A DNA stretch of 64,000 nt from Hermatobates lingyangjiaoensis (GCA_026182355.1 JAPFBL010000001.1:124001-188000); one strand, 5' to 3'. Shown: positions 14,716-23,690, counted from the first letter of the stretch. Translations and numbers: made by a program. Notes: generated by a model not told the origin, from the letters alone.

Positions 14716-15098
14716 ATAGGAATTTTATGGGGCGATAAAAACCGAAAAAGGACAACACTCTCCGCCCAGTCATCTCACTGGTAAATACTCTAACTAATGA
14801 ATAAGTAAGCCAACTTAATAACACTATATCACCCTATCCCTCAGCCAAGTATATCCTACGATTTACAAATGACTTTTTAAATCCTTTAAGGATGTAAGGG
14901 CTAAAGGAATCTTAGTCTGTTTATATGTCAAAACTCTATATGACAATGTATTAGTTAAAGGAACCATTAATATAATACGCAGTAATGTCTATCAACACAG
15001 AGCACTTTCTCCACCTGCAAATGAAAGAAACATTCTATTTTAACTGTTAATAACTTCTACAGCAAGCAACAAGAACCAGACTTACACACTTAGATAAA
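14716..15098 (+). pseudogene. Decayed PLE reverse transcriptase fragment (family A)
   Basis: Plus-strand reading gives broken but recognisable PLE reverse transcriptase text: an FYG..K block, then LRPVIS (in PLEs usually FYG-LPKIHK followed by LRPIVS), then LNNTISPYPSAKYILRFTND, then a block beginning DNVLVKGTINIIRS. These follow each other in the order expected for the fingers and palm of a PLE RT. Several in-frame stops (for example near 14795, 14890 and 15040) and at least one frame change show that it is dead. Family A ribozyme-bearing end sequence follows at 15113-15275, which supports a single old insertion. The assignment rests on motif recognition; a search against PLE RT profiles would settle it. 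Confidence 0.6.
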
Positions 15099-15112
15099 AA
15101 CATTTGTTCATA

Positions 15113-15275
15113 CATATATATCAATGCCCAAACCATAGTAAGAAATGAGAAAGAAGGCTAAAATCTTTCAACCAGAACAAGTGACCGTAGCCAAAGTCAA
15201 ACCCCAAATCAGTTGAGATTTGATTCAGACGAAGAGCGCTCGTTACGGCTGAAAGATCTTAGTGTAAATTTACAT
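15113..15275. mobile_element. Old family A PLE ends, inverted pair
   Basis: The left part (about 15113-15195) is the minus-strand form of the family A end: ATCAATGcCCAAACCA, then the mutated ribozyme complement AAAATCTTTCAACC. The right part (about 15205-15265) is the plus-strand form, with CAGACGA in place of CTGACGA and an intact GAAAGATCTTAGT. Substitutions in the core and in stem II suggest an inactive ribozyme. This is the most diverged copy of the head-to-head arrangement seen at 18050-18230 and 55851-56050. Confidence 0.6.
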
Positions 15276-15979
15276 TGGTAGCACTGTACTTTATAAGAAA
15301 ATAGTTAGTGTTAAATTTTTTCTAATATATTTTTATACTTCTTAGTAGGATAAAATTATACAACTATTTACATCTTTAATATTTGTTGGAAACAATAAAC
15401 CTGAAGTTTTTATCTAAGTTGCTATCATTGATAAAATTAAAAATTCCTAATTATATAATTATGATTATGTTTAAACTTAACAGGAGTTTTATTCCTGTAT
15501 GTACTTTTATATCCAGGTAGGTAACAGCCCTAAAGGGGCATTCGTTTCATCATTTGTTTTCTGGCTACAATAGAATCATAAATAATTATATAAAGTTGTT
15601 TCTTGAGAAACAAAATAACTAGAATATATATATTTTTTTTTAAATTACAACTACCCTTAGAGGGGTAACAAGTAATTTTGATACATGGTACATAAGTAAC
15701 GTTGAATATAAGTAGACTATTTTAGTGTATTTTTTTAATGTGGTGGGTAATTTAACTTTGTATCTGCCATTTCCTATAGGGTGCTTACTTGTGTCACATT
15801 TCAAGTTTGCATTCTCTAATTAATAAACGCATTTTCAATATAATTATCTAAGAAATTAAACAAAGTATTTCATTATATAATTAATTACAGTTAATAACAT
15901 TAATCACAGTTAGTCATTAATAACAGTAGTGAATAATTCTACAATAATTTCCAAACGGTTGAGGCACAGTATGTTAGAG
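15276..15979. other. Non-coding DNA, no gene seen
   Basis: No supportable feature is present. The last bases (15972-15979) form the left target duplication of the MITE that follows. Confidence 0.5.
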
Positions 15980-16419
15980 CAGTTGTCTCCAAACTTTCAA
16001 TGTAAGGGCTACATTATATACTTCCCACACTAATGCAGGCTGAAAGAATAAATAAAAAAAAATCAGTGCCAGTAATTTAATTTCTTCAAATATTAGAGTA
16101 TAAACATGAAAAAATTAAAATATATCTTTTGGAAAAAATTTGGGTAAACGATACATATTCCTGCCTTTAGTTTTATGAAATAGAATTAGTGTGACGAATG
16201 ATACTGTCGTTTTGACTTCAAAATTTCATTAGAATTAGTATCTGTGCGTCACACTATCGCGAGAGAGGGAAACGGACTCGGGCTTAGCGCCGCCAGTCAG
16301 TAGCCCCAGCTTTGAATGATTGAGCGATGAAAAAAAATAATATTTGTTTCAAGGCCACCACACAGGGATTTGTTTATCGGGTCGGATGTGGCCCGCGGGC
16401 CATAGATAGGAGAGCTCTG
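15980..16419. mobile_element. hAT-like non-autonomous DNA transposon (MITE)
   Basis: This 440-bp element begins CAGTTGTCTCCAAACTTTC and, on the complementary strand, its other end begins CAGAGCTCTCCTATCTATGG. These are imperfect terminal inverted repeats of the hAT CAG..CTCC type, followed by subterminal GGGCTAC and GGCCCGCGGGCC motifs as often seen in hAT MITEs. Flanking 8-bp target duplications are visible: TGTTAGAG at 15972-15979 and CGTTAGAG at 16420-16427, with 7 of 8 bases identical. Eight-base duplications are the hAT hallmark. There is no transposase frame, so it would have depended on an autonomous partner. Its GC-rich interior stands out from the surroundings. Confidence 0.75.
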
Positions 16420-16427
16420 CGTTAGAG

Positions 16428-17512
16428 GGATTAGAAGTAACTCCGATCCTAGTCTCACCTGCGAGTCTGTAGCACAGCAGTCATTGTGTTATGGCTTAAG
16501 ATTTCACTAAGCTAGAAAAATCCCATGCATTGTAACAAACATCAGCCCTGGAACGTGGTCTAATTGTGTAATTACCAAATTCTTGAGACTGAATCTTCAA
16601 TAGTCACACTGAGTGGTGAATTCCATTTGTTTGTTGCGAATAAGATTAAAATTAATTTTTTTTTTTAATCTTAAAGAAATTTTAATTGAATCATTAAAAT
16701 ATTAACGGTCATAAAAATATATTATATTATTTCAGATGTCAAAATTAATTAAAACTATACAATTGAAAGAACTATAAACATCAAAGTTATTTTATTCTGT
16801 TGCAACTAGGTACTGTGAAGTACTGTTAAGATATAGACATATCAAGTGACTAAATGTATTAGAAATGTTCTTCAAATACTTGAAACCTCAGGAATTGATA
16901 AGGGGAAAACCTGATATCAACTATAATGCTTTGGACTGACAGCAAAGTGGTTATCACTCGAGTAGAACTGATAGCGGAGCAATATCATTTCTCACTGCAT
17001 AGACTTCTCAACAATACAACACAATATTCATCTTTTATTTACAAATTCTTTCAAGTCAAACTGAATGATAATAATTAATACTCTTAACACAAAAACTATA
17101 CAATTATTCAATATTTTTCGAATTCAAGTAATCATCCTCAAACAATGCTGAATAATTCAACAAACGCATTAATGGATTGTAAAATAATTCTAGAAAGTTT
17201 ACAATTTTAAATTCGTTTATTCATTCTGAGACGAAAGTGTAAAATAAAAATGAAGGTCAACTGTTGGATTTTTCTTTTCTACATATATCTGTTAGTTACT
17301 TTATTATGTCTCTATGATAAGAGTCTTCTAATAATATTTGCTTATATTATAAGAAACGTTTTATATATTTCTTATATACTTAATACTTATAAACGTCTTA
17401 TATTTCTTATATATTAAGAAATTATACTTACCAATATTACTGTATAGTAGTGTTATGAAATTTAAATGTTGATGTAGTACTATTTGCTTAATTAAGTACA
17501 TCACATTTCAGT
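16428..17512. other. Non-coding DNA, no gene seen
   Basis: No gene is supported. The sequence flanking the hAT MITE (15961-15979 joined to 16420-16500) reads like a decayed tRNA-type SINE head, with GGTTGAGGCACAGT as a possible A box and AACTCCGATCCTAG as a possible B box. I have no second copy to confirm that. Confidence 0.35.
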
Positions 17513-17706
17513 AATATATCAATGATCAAACCACAATAAGAAATGGTAAAACAAAACTAAGATCTTTCAACCGTAAAAAGAGGTCTTTGTCAGAGTCAAA
17601 AACCTAACTGAAACACTAGATGCAGAAAACATCTGGTGAGGAGTTGAAAATTGAAGAGTAGGAGGGAAGAGTGGTATTTTAAAAGGGTGAAAGCGCAGGA
17701 TTAGGA
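17513..17706 (-). mobile_element. Family A PLE 3' end, minus orientation
   Basis: This is the complement of the family A tail seen at 23500-23690. It contains ATCAATGATCAAACCACAAT, the complement of the ribozyme (AAGATCTTTCAACCG ... GTCAGAGTC), then the 3'-untranslated landmarks TAGATGCAGAAAAC, GGAGGGAAGAGTGG and TATTTTAAAAG. The ribozyme reads CTGACAA rather than CTGACGA, so the conserved G8 is lost. It lies directly before a plus-strand RT fragment of the same family, so the tail precedes the coding part in inverted orientation. Confidence 0.75.
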
Positions 17707-17740
17707 ATCATAATATTTATAATTCTATAAATAAAGATGA

Positions 17741-18047
17741 TTTCTTAATAAAATTGAATTCACTACTGCCGACAATCAAATTCACAATGGAAGAAGAAGT
17801 AAGTGGTAATTTGCCCTACTTAGATGTCCTGATCCATGGGTTACCTAAAGAGTTACGCTTTAGTGTAAATAGAAAGCCTACGAATGTACTTGCATATGTT
17901 TACTTTTATTCTTCCCATCCAAAAAATGTTAAAATTTGTGTTTTTAGAAATATGTTTTTGAGGGCGTTAAGAGTATGTTCTCCTAAATTCCTTAATTAAG
18001 AGATTAACAACATTAGGTCAATTGCCCTTTCATTAAAATACCCCTAA
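17741..18047 (+). pseudogene. PLE reverse transcriptase C-terminal fragment (family A)
   Basis: The plus-strand frame reads LNSLLPTIKFTMEEE, then LPYLDVLI, FSVNRKPTN, YSSHP and LRALRVC. These are the ordered blocks at the end of a PLE reverse transcriptase (typically S..P.IKFT.E.E, LPFLDVL., V.RKPT, SHHP, L..RA). The main frame stops at 17997. After a frame change it resumes as EINNIRSIALSLKYP (17999-18044), which matches the usual family continuation before the endonuclease linker. No endonuclease follows; instead a pair of inverted family A ends begins at 18050. It is a 5'-truncated, frameshifted relic. Confidence 0.75.
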
Positions 18048-18049
18048 AA

Positions 18050-18230
18050 AACCGCAATATGAAATGGGGAAAAAAAGACTAAGATCTTTCAACCGTAACA
18101 AGCGGTCTTCGTCAGAGTCAAAAACCCAACTGAAACTGACGAAGACCGTTTGTTACGGTTGATAAATCTTAGCCTTGTTTTCCCCATTTCATAATGTGGT
18201 TTGATCATTGATTGTTATTTGACGTGTTAT
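18050..18230. mobile_element. Head-to-head family A PLE ends with ribozyme motifs
   Basis: A minus-oriented copy of the family A end (about 18054-18128) is joined to a plus-oriented copy (about 18125-18230), giving an inverted repeat with a short centre (AAAACCCAACTGA). The minus copy has an intact ribozyme core. The plus copy has CTGACGA but reads GATAAATC where GAAAGATC is expected, so it is probably inactive. The plus copy ends with GGTTTGATCATTGATTG and a short TTTCACGTG-type terminal palindrome, as in the other family A ends. Confidence 0.8.
18077..18119 (-). ncRNA. Hammerhead ribozyme motif, family A (intact core)
   Basis: On the minus strand: GACT (stem I strand), CTGACGA core, A, GACCG..CGGTT (5-bp stem II including a G-U pair) with loop CTTGTTA, GAAA, stem III AGATCT with the A-U base pair of the core, U17, then AGTC, which pairs with GACT. 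All conserved HHR core bases are present. Stem III is only 2 bp as a monomer but AGATCT is self-complementary, so two molecules could share a 6-bp stem. Predicted cleavage follows the CTT. Activity is inferred, not shown. Confidence 0.7.
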
Positions 18231-19997
18231 TTCATGTGAAATCGTATTGTATATATGTATATGTAAGTTATTGTTAACCATGAGAAGGAGCACCAAACTG
18301 GTCACAAATAATAATTTTTTTTTACAGAGTGGTTGATTAAAAAAAAAAACAAACTTTTGATATAAGTAGACATATGCCACACAATATTTATTTCTATTTA
18401 TGTAGTTCTAATTTCTAATTAATATTGATAGTGTGTAACGAAAATAGAAATGTCGTTTCTAGTTAAAAGTTAAACAACTGCTTTAGAATAGGATAAATTA
18501 ATTTCTAAAAAGTTCTGATGATGTTCATACATAGATTCAACAATGTTTTTCAATAAAATGTTGTAAATATTAAATTTTATAAAAACTGATTAAATCAATG
18601 GATGGACAACAAATTGTTCTGCTTAATAAGCAATTAGCTGACTAGGTGCGTTTCAGCCATGTTCCTAGTGAGAAGTGAAAAATATTTCTTTTTGTTATGA
18701 ATACTTAATAGAATTAATAATTTTAATGTGATAATGTTTAGCATAGATAATATTATCCAACAATTTTTGATCCAGCTTATACATAAGAATTTATTCATGT
18801 TGTTTTTAAGAAATCTAACTTCAGAGCTGAATAGTGTATATTTATAACGATTGAATGTAAACAATGTTTTTAACAGATATTCTATATTTGTCTATATAGC
18901 GGTATAAAAAGCAACACAACTTCCATTGAAAATATGAATGGTATTTCAACGGGGAATTTCATTACCATTTATTGAATTCCTAAACATAAGTAGCTGAACT
19001 CATTTCCAAGAGTTTAGAAATTGTATTGGGCCAAAAATATTCAATGGAATTTCCATTATTATTGATATAACGTTTTGGCCTCGAATACCATAAATATATA
19101 TTAATATATTATGATTCGCAATTCTTAAGAAACATTAAAAGAAAAATCTGGTAATTGTTTAGACACACAAGATTCATAAGGACAGAAAGTATGACAACAT
19201 TTAAGTTTTTTTTGATACACAGATCATGAGGTGTTGTATAAGGAGATATGAAATATTTTTTAAACAAGTTGCTTCCACTATATTTTTTCTATAAGTTGCA
19301 ATATTGCTTTAAGTTTATTCTTTAATTGGAGAAAAGACAAAACACTTTAAAATTCATATTGAAATTACCTCAATATAAGGTAAATATGGTTGTAAATTAG
19401 ATCGTCTCAGCTTAGTGAACTTCAAATTAAATTAAAATGTCAATGTTTAGAAGAAACGTATTTTCAAAATAGGCTTAAACTCATTTTTGGCAGAACAAAG
19501 AAAGTTTGAAGATGCGTACTCCTGATGAATATTCTTTCACTTTTTCTGGTAGCTGATAAACTTCTACAACTTTACTTGTGTGTGTTTTATTTGGTGTCCA
19601 AGGTAAAAATTCATTAGTCCTATTTCAAATTTGTTTTGAATTGTATTAATTCATTATAACAAATCATTACCAAAATGTTAAAAAATTGAACGACTATTTT
19701 ACTCAGCAAGTACAATAGATCATTTGATAAATGTTTTCCAAAAAAAAAAATTAAAGAAACAATAATTTTACCGTCACATTTAATTTCTCAATGTAGAGAT
19801 GACATATTTTCTTTGTGGGAAAAATTAAAAAAATGGTATATGTCGTTGGTGAGTACATGTGAAAACCACAATATGTATTAAGTACCTGTACCAATAATGA
19901 CGTCAAATATTAATAACGAATCTTAAAGAATATAATAAAAAATAAAAAAATTGTAAGAAAGAAGACAACAAAGATGGCAAAAGCAAAGACAGAGAAT
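18231..19997. other. Non-coding DNA, no gene seen
   Basis: No element or gene is recognised. Open frames at 18189-18380 and 18634-18864 (minus) are AT-driven and motif-free. Confidence 0.45.
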
Positions 19998-20003
19998 GAG
20001 GGA

Positions 20004-20056
<53 letters not shown>
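19998..20056. repeat. (GA)n microsatellite
   Basis: About 59 bp of nearly pure GA, with a GGGAGAGGGA prefix at its left edge. Confidence 0.95.
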
Positions 20057-20057
<1 letters not shown>

Positions 20058-20119
20058 CAACAATAACAATCAGAAATTGCCAATAAAGAGTGTCGTAGTT
20101 TAAAAATTTAGAACCTGTA

Positions 20120-20166
20120 ATGTGTGTGTGTGTTGTGCGTGCGTGTGTGTGTGTGTGTGTGTGTGT
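20120..20166. repeat. (GT)n microsatellite
   Basis: About 47 bp of GT with one TTGTGCGTGCG interruption. Confidence 0.95.
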
Positions 20167-20424
20167 TCAGCTACATTTCCACTAGATCAGTACATGGTTT
20201 ATAGAAAGTTCAGGAATAATCAAGTTTTATTGTATATTTTAAATTATTAGAAAGTATCTTCCATCGTAATTTGTTTATAATAATTAAAATTAACTAACAA
20301 TATCTGTGGTGCTAAAATACTAATAGTAAGTTTAAATTCTCTTGTGTCCTACTTTTTCTGATCTCAAACCATATGCTTATTTCTATAAATTAAATTAATT
20401 CTATTAATTTATATTCTACATGTG

Positions 20425-20492
20425 TCACTGTTTATTTTAAGTGTTATCTGTCCTGCCGGTCCGTTTTTCGTTTATCATGGTATATATATATA
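20425..20492 (+). mobile_element. Family B PLE terminal fragment
   Basis: GTCACTGTTTATTTTAAGTG, then TGTCCTGCCGGTCCG and TTTTTCGTTTATCATGG, followed by a TA run. It matches the end of the longer family B copy at 23045-23112 almost base for base. Only the terminal 60 bp or so remain, so the ribozyme and coding parts are missing. Confidence 0.75.
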
Positions 20493-20514
20493 TGCTATAA
20501 TGCCAGATTAGATA

Positions 20515-20953
20515 TTGAAAAAGACGAGCCAATCACTGTTGCTTCACTGAGCCAAACTGCCCTCTGTGAAACTAAAGTAGGGACTGCGAGCCCTCTCCAG
20601 GAAGGATGGCGAAGGCGGCCAAGCGTACGAGGAAAACGAAGAGGAAAGATGGTTCTCCATACACCCACAACAATAGAATCTACAGAAAACACCAACAACC
20701 AGTATCTAATGAAATTTACTAAGCAAGATAGGAAACACCAAATTCGACGAAGTACACTTCCAAGCAAGGACGCCAAGACCTTCATCCAACTCTATTGGAA
20801 ATTAAGTAGGGACTGCGAGCCCTCCCCTGGAGTGAAGGCTGAGGCGGCCAAGCAGACGGAGTGTGCGAAGGAGAAAGGTGTTAAACGAGAAAACACCCAC
20901 AACCAATAAGAAGTATCCAAAATGATACGCAACAGTGATTGGCTCGTCTTTTT

Positions 20954-20956
<3 letters not shown>
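20515..20956. mobile_element. 442-bp MITE with perfect 28-bp inverted repeats
   Basis: The two ends are perfect inverted complements over 28 bp (20515-20542 and 20929-20956), beginning TTGAAAAAGACGAG. Each end abuts TA (20513-20514 and 20957-20958), which fits a TA target duplication as in Tc1/mariner-type elements. The interior is GC-richer than the region and contains an imperfect direct duplication: AAGTAGGGACTGCGAGCCCT occurs at about 20575 and 20803, each followed by a GAAGG..G(A)GGCGGCCAAGC block. The overlapping open frames of 76-96 codons on both strands arise from this duplication and show no transposase motif. The right end runs directly into a TA microsatellite. Confidence 0.75.

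Positions 20957-20991
<35 letters not shown>
20957..20991. repeat. (TA)n microsatellite
   Basis: About 17 TA units abutting the right end of the MITE. Confidence 0.95.
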
Positions 20992-20994
<3 letters not shown>

Positions 20995-21289
20995 TATTAT
21001 ATGGCTTCGACATACAAGACAAGTGCAGATCAACTTTATATGTTTTTTGATGATAATAAATAGAAAAAGGAAAAAAATGATATTATTTGTTCACAATTGT
21101 ATAACAAATTGTCTGCCAGGTTTAAGAGGAATCCAATAAATCTAGTAGTAGCTGAGATTAACCTATATCCGATGAAAATAGAATGGATCAATACGAATTT
21201 AAAGAGTGAAACTTCAAGGAATAAAATTAATTTTTTTTAAAACTATCAGAATAAAATTAAAAAATAAAAAAACTGAATCAATACTTTAG

Positions 21290-21424
21290 TATGAGTCGTT
21301 ATCAGCCTTTGGAGCGATTCACTTCTTTTCCTGAAGACGAGGACATCGAAATATAGTAGTGAGTTCAGTGGTTTCCTTTCTATGTGTTCTTTTTTAAATT
21401 CTAGTTTATTCAGTTCGAAGAATC

Positions 21425-21426
<2 letters not shown>
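21290..21426 (+). mobile_element. Family E PLE end with hammerhead-like motif
   Basis: The segment carries TTCACTTCTTTTC, CTGAAGA, a short weak stem II segment (CGAGGACATC), GAAA, ATAT, A and GTAGTGAG. CACT before the core can pair with AGTG after the predicted cut, as stem I would require. Stem II is only GA/TC, so the fold is poor. A near-identical copy lies in the opposite orientation at 24497-24612, and both are followed by CCTTTCTATGTGTTC and AAATTCTAGT. Assignment to PLEs rests on the shared ribozyme-like layout, not on coding sequence. Confidence 0.55.

Positions 21427-21502
<76 letters not shown>
21427..21502. repeat. (TC)n(TA)n compound microsatellite
   Basis: About 34 bp of TC followed by about 42 bp of TA. 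A 128-codon minus-strand frame through here is an artefact of the repeats. Confidence 0.95.
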
Positions 21503-21509
<7 letters not shown>

Positions 21510-21529
21510 GAAAGGTCCGTGTGGACAAT

Positions 21530-21722
21530 AAACACTTTAACACATAGAAAAGAACACAGAAAGACACTACAGAACTCACTTCGATATTTCGAAGCAGTTG
21601 AGTAGCAGTTTGCTTCTCAACGCGAGTACTTCGCACTTCTTCCCGGTGACGACGGATGTCGAAATATCGAAGTGAGTTCTGTAGTGTCTTTCTGTGTTCT
21701 TTTCTATGTGTTAAAGTATATA
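21530..21722. mobile_element. Family F PLE ends, inverted pair with hammerhead-like motif
   Basis: The arms (about 21530-21594 and 21657-21722) are near-perfect inverted complements, containing TTAACACATAGAAAAGAACA on the left and its complement on the right. The right arm, plus strand, reads CACTTCTTCCCG, GTGACGA, CGGATGTC, GAAA, TATC and GAAGTG. CACTTC and GAAGTG pair perfectly as a distal stem I. The core reads GTGACGA, with the conserved C3 changed to G. The left arm lacks the core. It differs in sequence from families B and E but shares their layout. Confidence 0.55.
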
Positions 21723-21742
21723 TATATATATATATATATATA
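21717..21742. repeat. (TA)n microsatellite
   Basis: A TA run separating the family F and family B ends. Confidence 0.95.
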
Positions 21743-21869
21743 CCAATTAAAATAAGCAGTGACACATAAACAGAAACACAACAAAGATTCACTTTTCAAT
21801 ATTTCGACCATAATGGCGGTCGTCCTCAGGAGAAGAAGTGAATTGACGGAGGGACGACAGTCAACTAAA
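21743..21869 (-). mobile_element. Family B PLE end, inverted copy upstream of its ORF
   Basis: This is the complement of the family B tail found downstream at 22940-23060 (AAAATAAGCAGTGACACATA through the ribozyme to GGGACGACAGTCAACTAAAG). It lies directly before the family B coding fragment, so that coding fragment is flanked by the same end sequence in opposite orientations. Confidence 0.8.
21787..21843 (-). ncRNA. Hammerhead ribozyme motif, family B
   Basis: On the minus strand: TTCACTT (distal stem I), CTTCTC, CTGAGGA core, C, GACC..GGTC (4-bp stem II, loop GCCATTAT), GAAA, ATAT stem III, T17, then GA (pairs with TC before the core) and AAGTGAA, which pairs perfectly with TTCACTT. All canonical core bases are present. 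Stem III is a 4-base palindrome with no loop, so a monomer could not close it, but a dimer could. Confidence 0.65.
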
Positions 21870-21876
21870 GAACTAA

Positions 21877-22752
21877 AGTCAACAGTCAACAGTCAAAGTC
21901 ATAAAGGACGACAGTCAACTAAAGAAGCATATTAAAAAATCTATCCCGCAGTCTCTTTCAATCCGTCTTCATCGCCTCTGTAATAATATCCAAGATCGGG
22001 AAACCAATCTACAAAAACTTAAATGCAAATTCACTCAGCGTGGTTATCCCCCCAATTTAATCAATAGCCGCATCATCCCTGCCAATGTCAACTTTTCCAC
22101 TAATAACAGAAGAGACCCCACTACTACTGCTTCGCTTCTTACCAATTATTTCCCTGGTGTCCATAAATTAAGAAAATTTATTAAAGAACTTTACCCTATC
22201 CTTTCCTCTTCCCCCTCTACCGTTTCAGTTTTTAACCAGTTGCCCCGCATTTCCTTTAGAAGAGCCCCCAATCTCTCAAATATTTTTTCCCACCGGGCCG
22301 GCAAACTTATTCAGAATCCCCAAAGCAGCGGTGGCCTACAACGCTGTGGACGTCGGAGATGTCTTACTTGTCCCATTGTTGATTCTGGGTCTTCATTTAA
22401 GTCTCTAACTAATCTTAATTCTTACCCTATTCACAGTCCTTCCTCCTGTATCTCCACTGACTGTGTTTGCCTCTTGATTTGCACCCAATGTGATGCTTTT
22501 TACGTTGGTTTAGCATCTACGATGCTGAACCTTCGGATGAATAATCACAGGCTTTCGGTTGGTAAACGCAGCAGTCTCCCTGTCGCCACTCACGCTAATT
22601 CCCACCAACTCAGCTTCAATGATTGTTTCACAGTCCAAGTTCTTAAGCAAGTCCCCAGTGATAACAGACAAGTTACTTTAAAAGCTTCTGAGGAAGCCCA
22701 CATTTGGCTCCTGGGGGCACGCTCGAAACCTGGCTTGAATTTAAATCGTTAG
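21877..22752 (+). CDS. 5'-truncated PLE protein: linker, Cys motif and GIY-YIG endonuclease (family B)
   Basis: An uninterrupted frame of 291 codons follows a stop at 21874-21876 and has no upstream ATG. It encodes the part of a PLE protein after the reverse transcriptase. The first ~10 residues come from the junction. IPQSLSIRLHRL and then FTQRGYPPNLI correspond to the RT-endonuclease linker; LLTNYFPGVHKLRKF, FNQLPRISFRRAPNLSNIF and CGRRRCLTCPIV follow, the last being a zinc-binding-type Cys motif. Near the C-terminus are VCLLICTQCDAFYVG and LNLRMNNHR (GIY-YIG-type nuclease core), then EEAHIWLLGARSKPGLN. In PLEs the GIY-YIG domain nicks target DNA for target-primed reverse transcription in the nucleus. 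The RT is missing, so this copy cannot be autonomous. The lack of stops over about 870 bp suggests it is fairly young. Confidence 0.8.
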   Translation, partial: SQQSTVKVIKDDSQLKKHIKKSIPQSLSIRLHRLCNNIQDRETNLQKLKCKFTQRGYPPNLINSRIIPANVNFSTNNRRDPTTTASLLTNYFPGVHKLRKFIKELYPILSSSPSTVSVFNQLPRISFRRAPNLSNIFSHRAGKLIQNPQSSGGLQRCGRRRCLTCPIVDSGSSFKSLTNLNSYPIHSPSSCISTDCVCLLICTQCDAFYVGLASTMLNLRMNNHRLSVGKRSSLPVATHANSHQLSFNDCFTVQVLKQVPSDNRQVTLKASEEAHIWLLGARSKPGLNLNR

Positions 22753-23112
22753 TTTTTTTTTGATATTTTTTATTTATTTAATTTTTTTTAAATATTTTTT
22801 TTTAATTGTTCTATATATTTTCTTTTCTTAACCTTTTTCTACCTTTCAAAAACATTTTTTTTTTTGCTCTCAACTTCCTAGTTCCTTTTTTATTTGTCTC
22901 CTTTGCGGCAGCACTGCTTTAGCCCTCACCCAGTGAGTTCTTTAGTTGGCTGTCGTCCCTCCCTCAATTCACTTCTTCTCCTGAGGACAACCGCCATTAT
23001 GGTCGAAATATTGAAAAGTGAGTCTTTGTTGTGTTTCGGTTTATGTGTCACTGCTTATTTTAATTGTTATTTGTCCTGCCGGACCGTTTTTCGTTTATCA
23101 TGGTATATATAT
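22753..23112 (+). mobile_element. Family B PLE 3' region and terminus
   Basis: A T-rich untranslated stretch follows the ORF stop, then AGTTGGCTGTCGTCCCTCCC, the ribozyme, and the terminal block GTCACTGCTTATTTTAATTG ... TTTATCATGG. It ends in a short TA run, where a truncated family A element begins. It matches the inverted copy upstream and the fragment at 20425-20492. Confidence 0.75.
22966..23023 (+). ncRNA. Hammerhead ribozyme motif, family B (downstream copy)
   Basis: TTCACTT, CTTCTC, CTGAGGA (22981-22987), C, AACC..GGTC around loop GCCATTAT, GAAA, ATAT, T, GA and AAGTGA. Relative to the inverted copy at 21787-21843, stem II has one change (G to A) that removes a pair, leaving three. 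The distal stem I (TTCACTT with AAGTGAG) is mostly kept. It lies about 215 bp after the ORF stop. Confidence 0.6.
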
Positions 23113-23126
23113 ATAACGTGGGTAAT

Positions 23127-23468
23127 ATGTTAATGTTAATAAAAAACTCTCCCAGCGAATTGGAGTCCTCTGGTATTTATAAAATTGCGTGCAAAAATTG
23201 TCATAAAATTTATACTGGTCAAACTGGTAAATCATTAAAGACACGTGTAAAACAATACCAATACAACGTAAGTAGACAGGAAAAAAGTAGTGCCTTATTC
23301 TTGCATATAAAAAATGAAAATCATCATATTGATTGGACAGGAGCTAAATTTATTACCTATGAAACATCAATGTTGTTAAGAAATATTATGAACATTAGTA
23401 ACAGTCTCTTCAAACTTGATACTTTCGTCACGAGGGCAATAGCCTCTTCAAAGAGGGTTGACAGCTAG
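23127..23468 (+). CDS. Truncated PLE GIY-YIG endonuclease domain (family A)
   Basis: The frame reads SSGIYKIACKNCHKIYTGQT, then GKSLKTRVKQY, SALFLHIKNENHHIDW, and ends KRVDS. GIY and YTG (for YIG), the CxxC between them, the downstream Arg in KTRV, and the H..N.HHIDW block are the order expected for a PLE endonuclease. The Glu/His usually seen after the KTR block (EHR) reads KQYQY here, so catalysis is doubtful. Only the last ~110 residues remain, and the 5' break lies at a TA run. The protein belongs to a different family from the neighbour at 21877-22752, which is clear from the residues around the YIG motif. Confidence 0.8.
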   Translation: MLMLIKNSPSELESSGIYKIACKNCHKIYTGQTGKSLKTRVKQYQYNVSRQEKSSALFLHIKNENHHIDWTGAKFITYETSMLLRNIMNISNSLFKLDTFVTRAIASSKRVDS

Positions 23469-23686
23469 TGGATAGTTTTTTACTCTTTCTTACCCTACTC
23501 CTTTGTTTCCCCAAACATCCCTTTCTGGACATTAGTCTTTTCCTGCGCTTTCAACCTTTTAAAATACCACTCTTCCCTCCCACTCTTCTCAACTCCTTAC
23601 CAGGTGTTTTCTGCATCTAGTGTTTAGTTGGGTTTTTGACTCTGACGAAGACTGCTTAGTCTTGTTTTCCCATTTCATATTGTGGT

Positions 23687-23690
<4 letters not shown>
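23469..23690 (+). mobile_element. Family A PLE 3' region with internally deleted ribozyme
   Basis: The tail carries the same landmarks as the other family A ends (TTTTAAAATACCACTCTTCC, TTTTCTGCATCTAGTGTTTA), then GACTCTGACGAAGACTGCTT joined directly to AGTCTTGTTTTCCC. Compared with the intact copy at 55942-55984, the bases from loop II to just before the predicted cleavage point are missing. It ends at GGTTGATATATA. Confidence 0.8.

Noticed and set aside
20649..21022. Overlapping 76-96 codon frames on both strands considered as a small gene
   Set aside because: They sit in the GC-rich duplicated body of a MITE and extend into TA repeats; no transposase or other domain is visible.
21406..21889. 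Open frames of 128 and 61 codons rich in IY, RE and SL repeats
   Set aside because: They run through (TC)n(TA)n microsatellites and inverted PLE ends; composition is set by the repeats.
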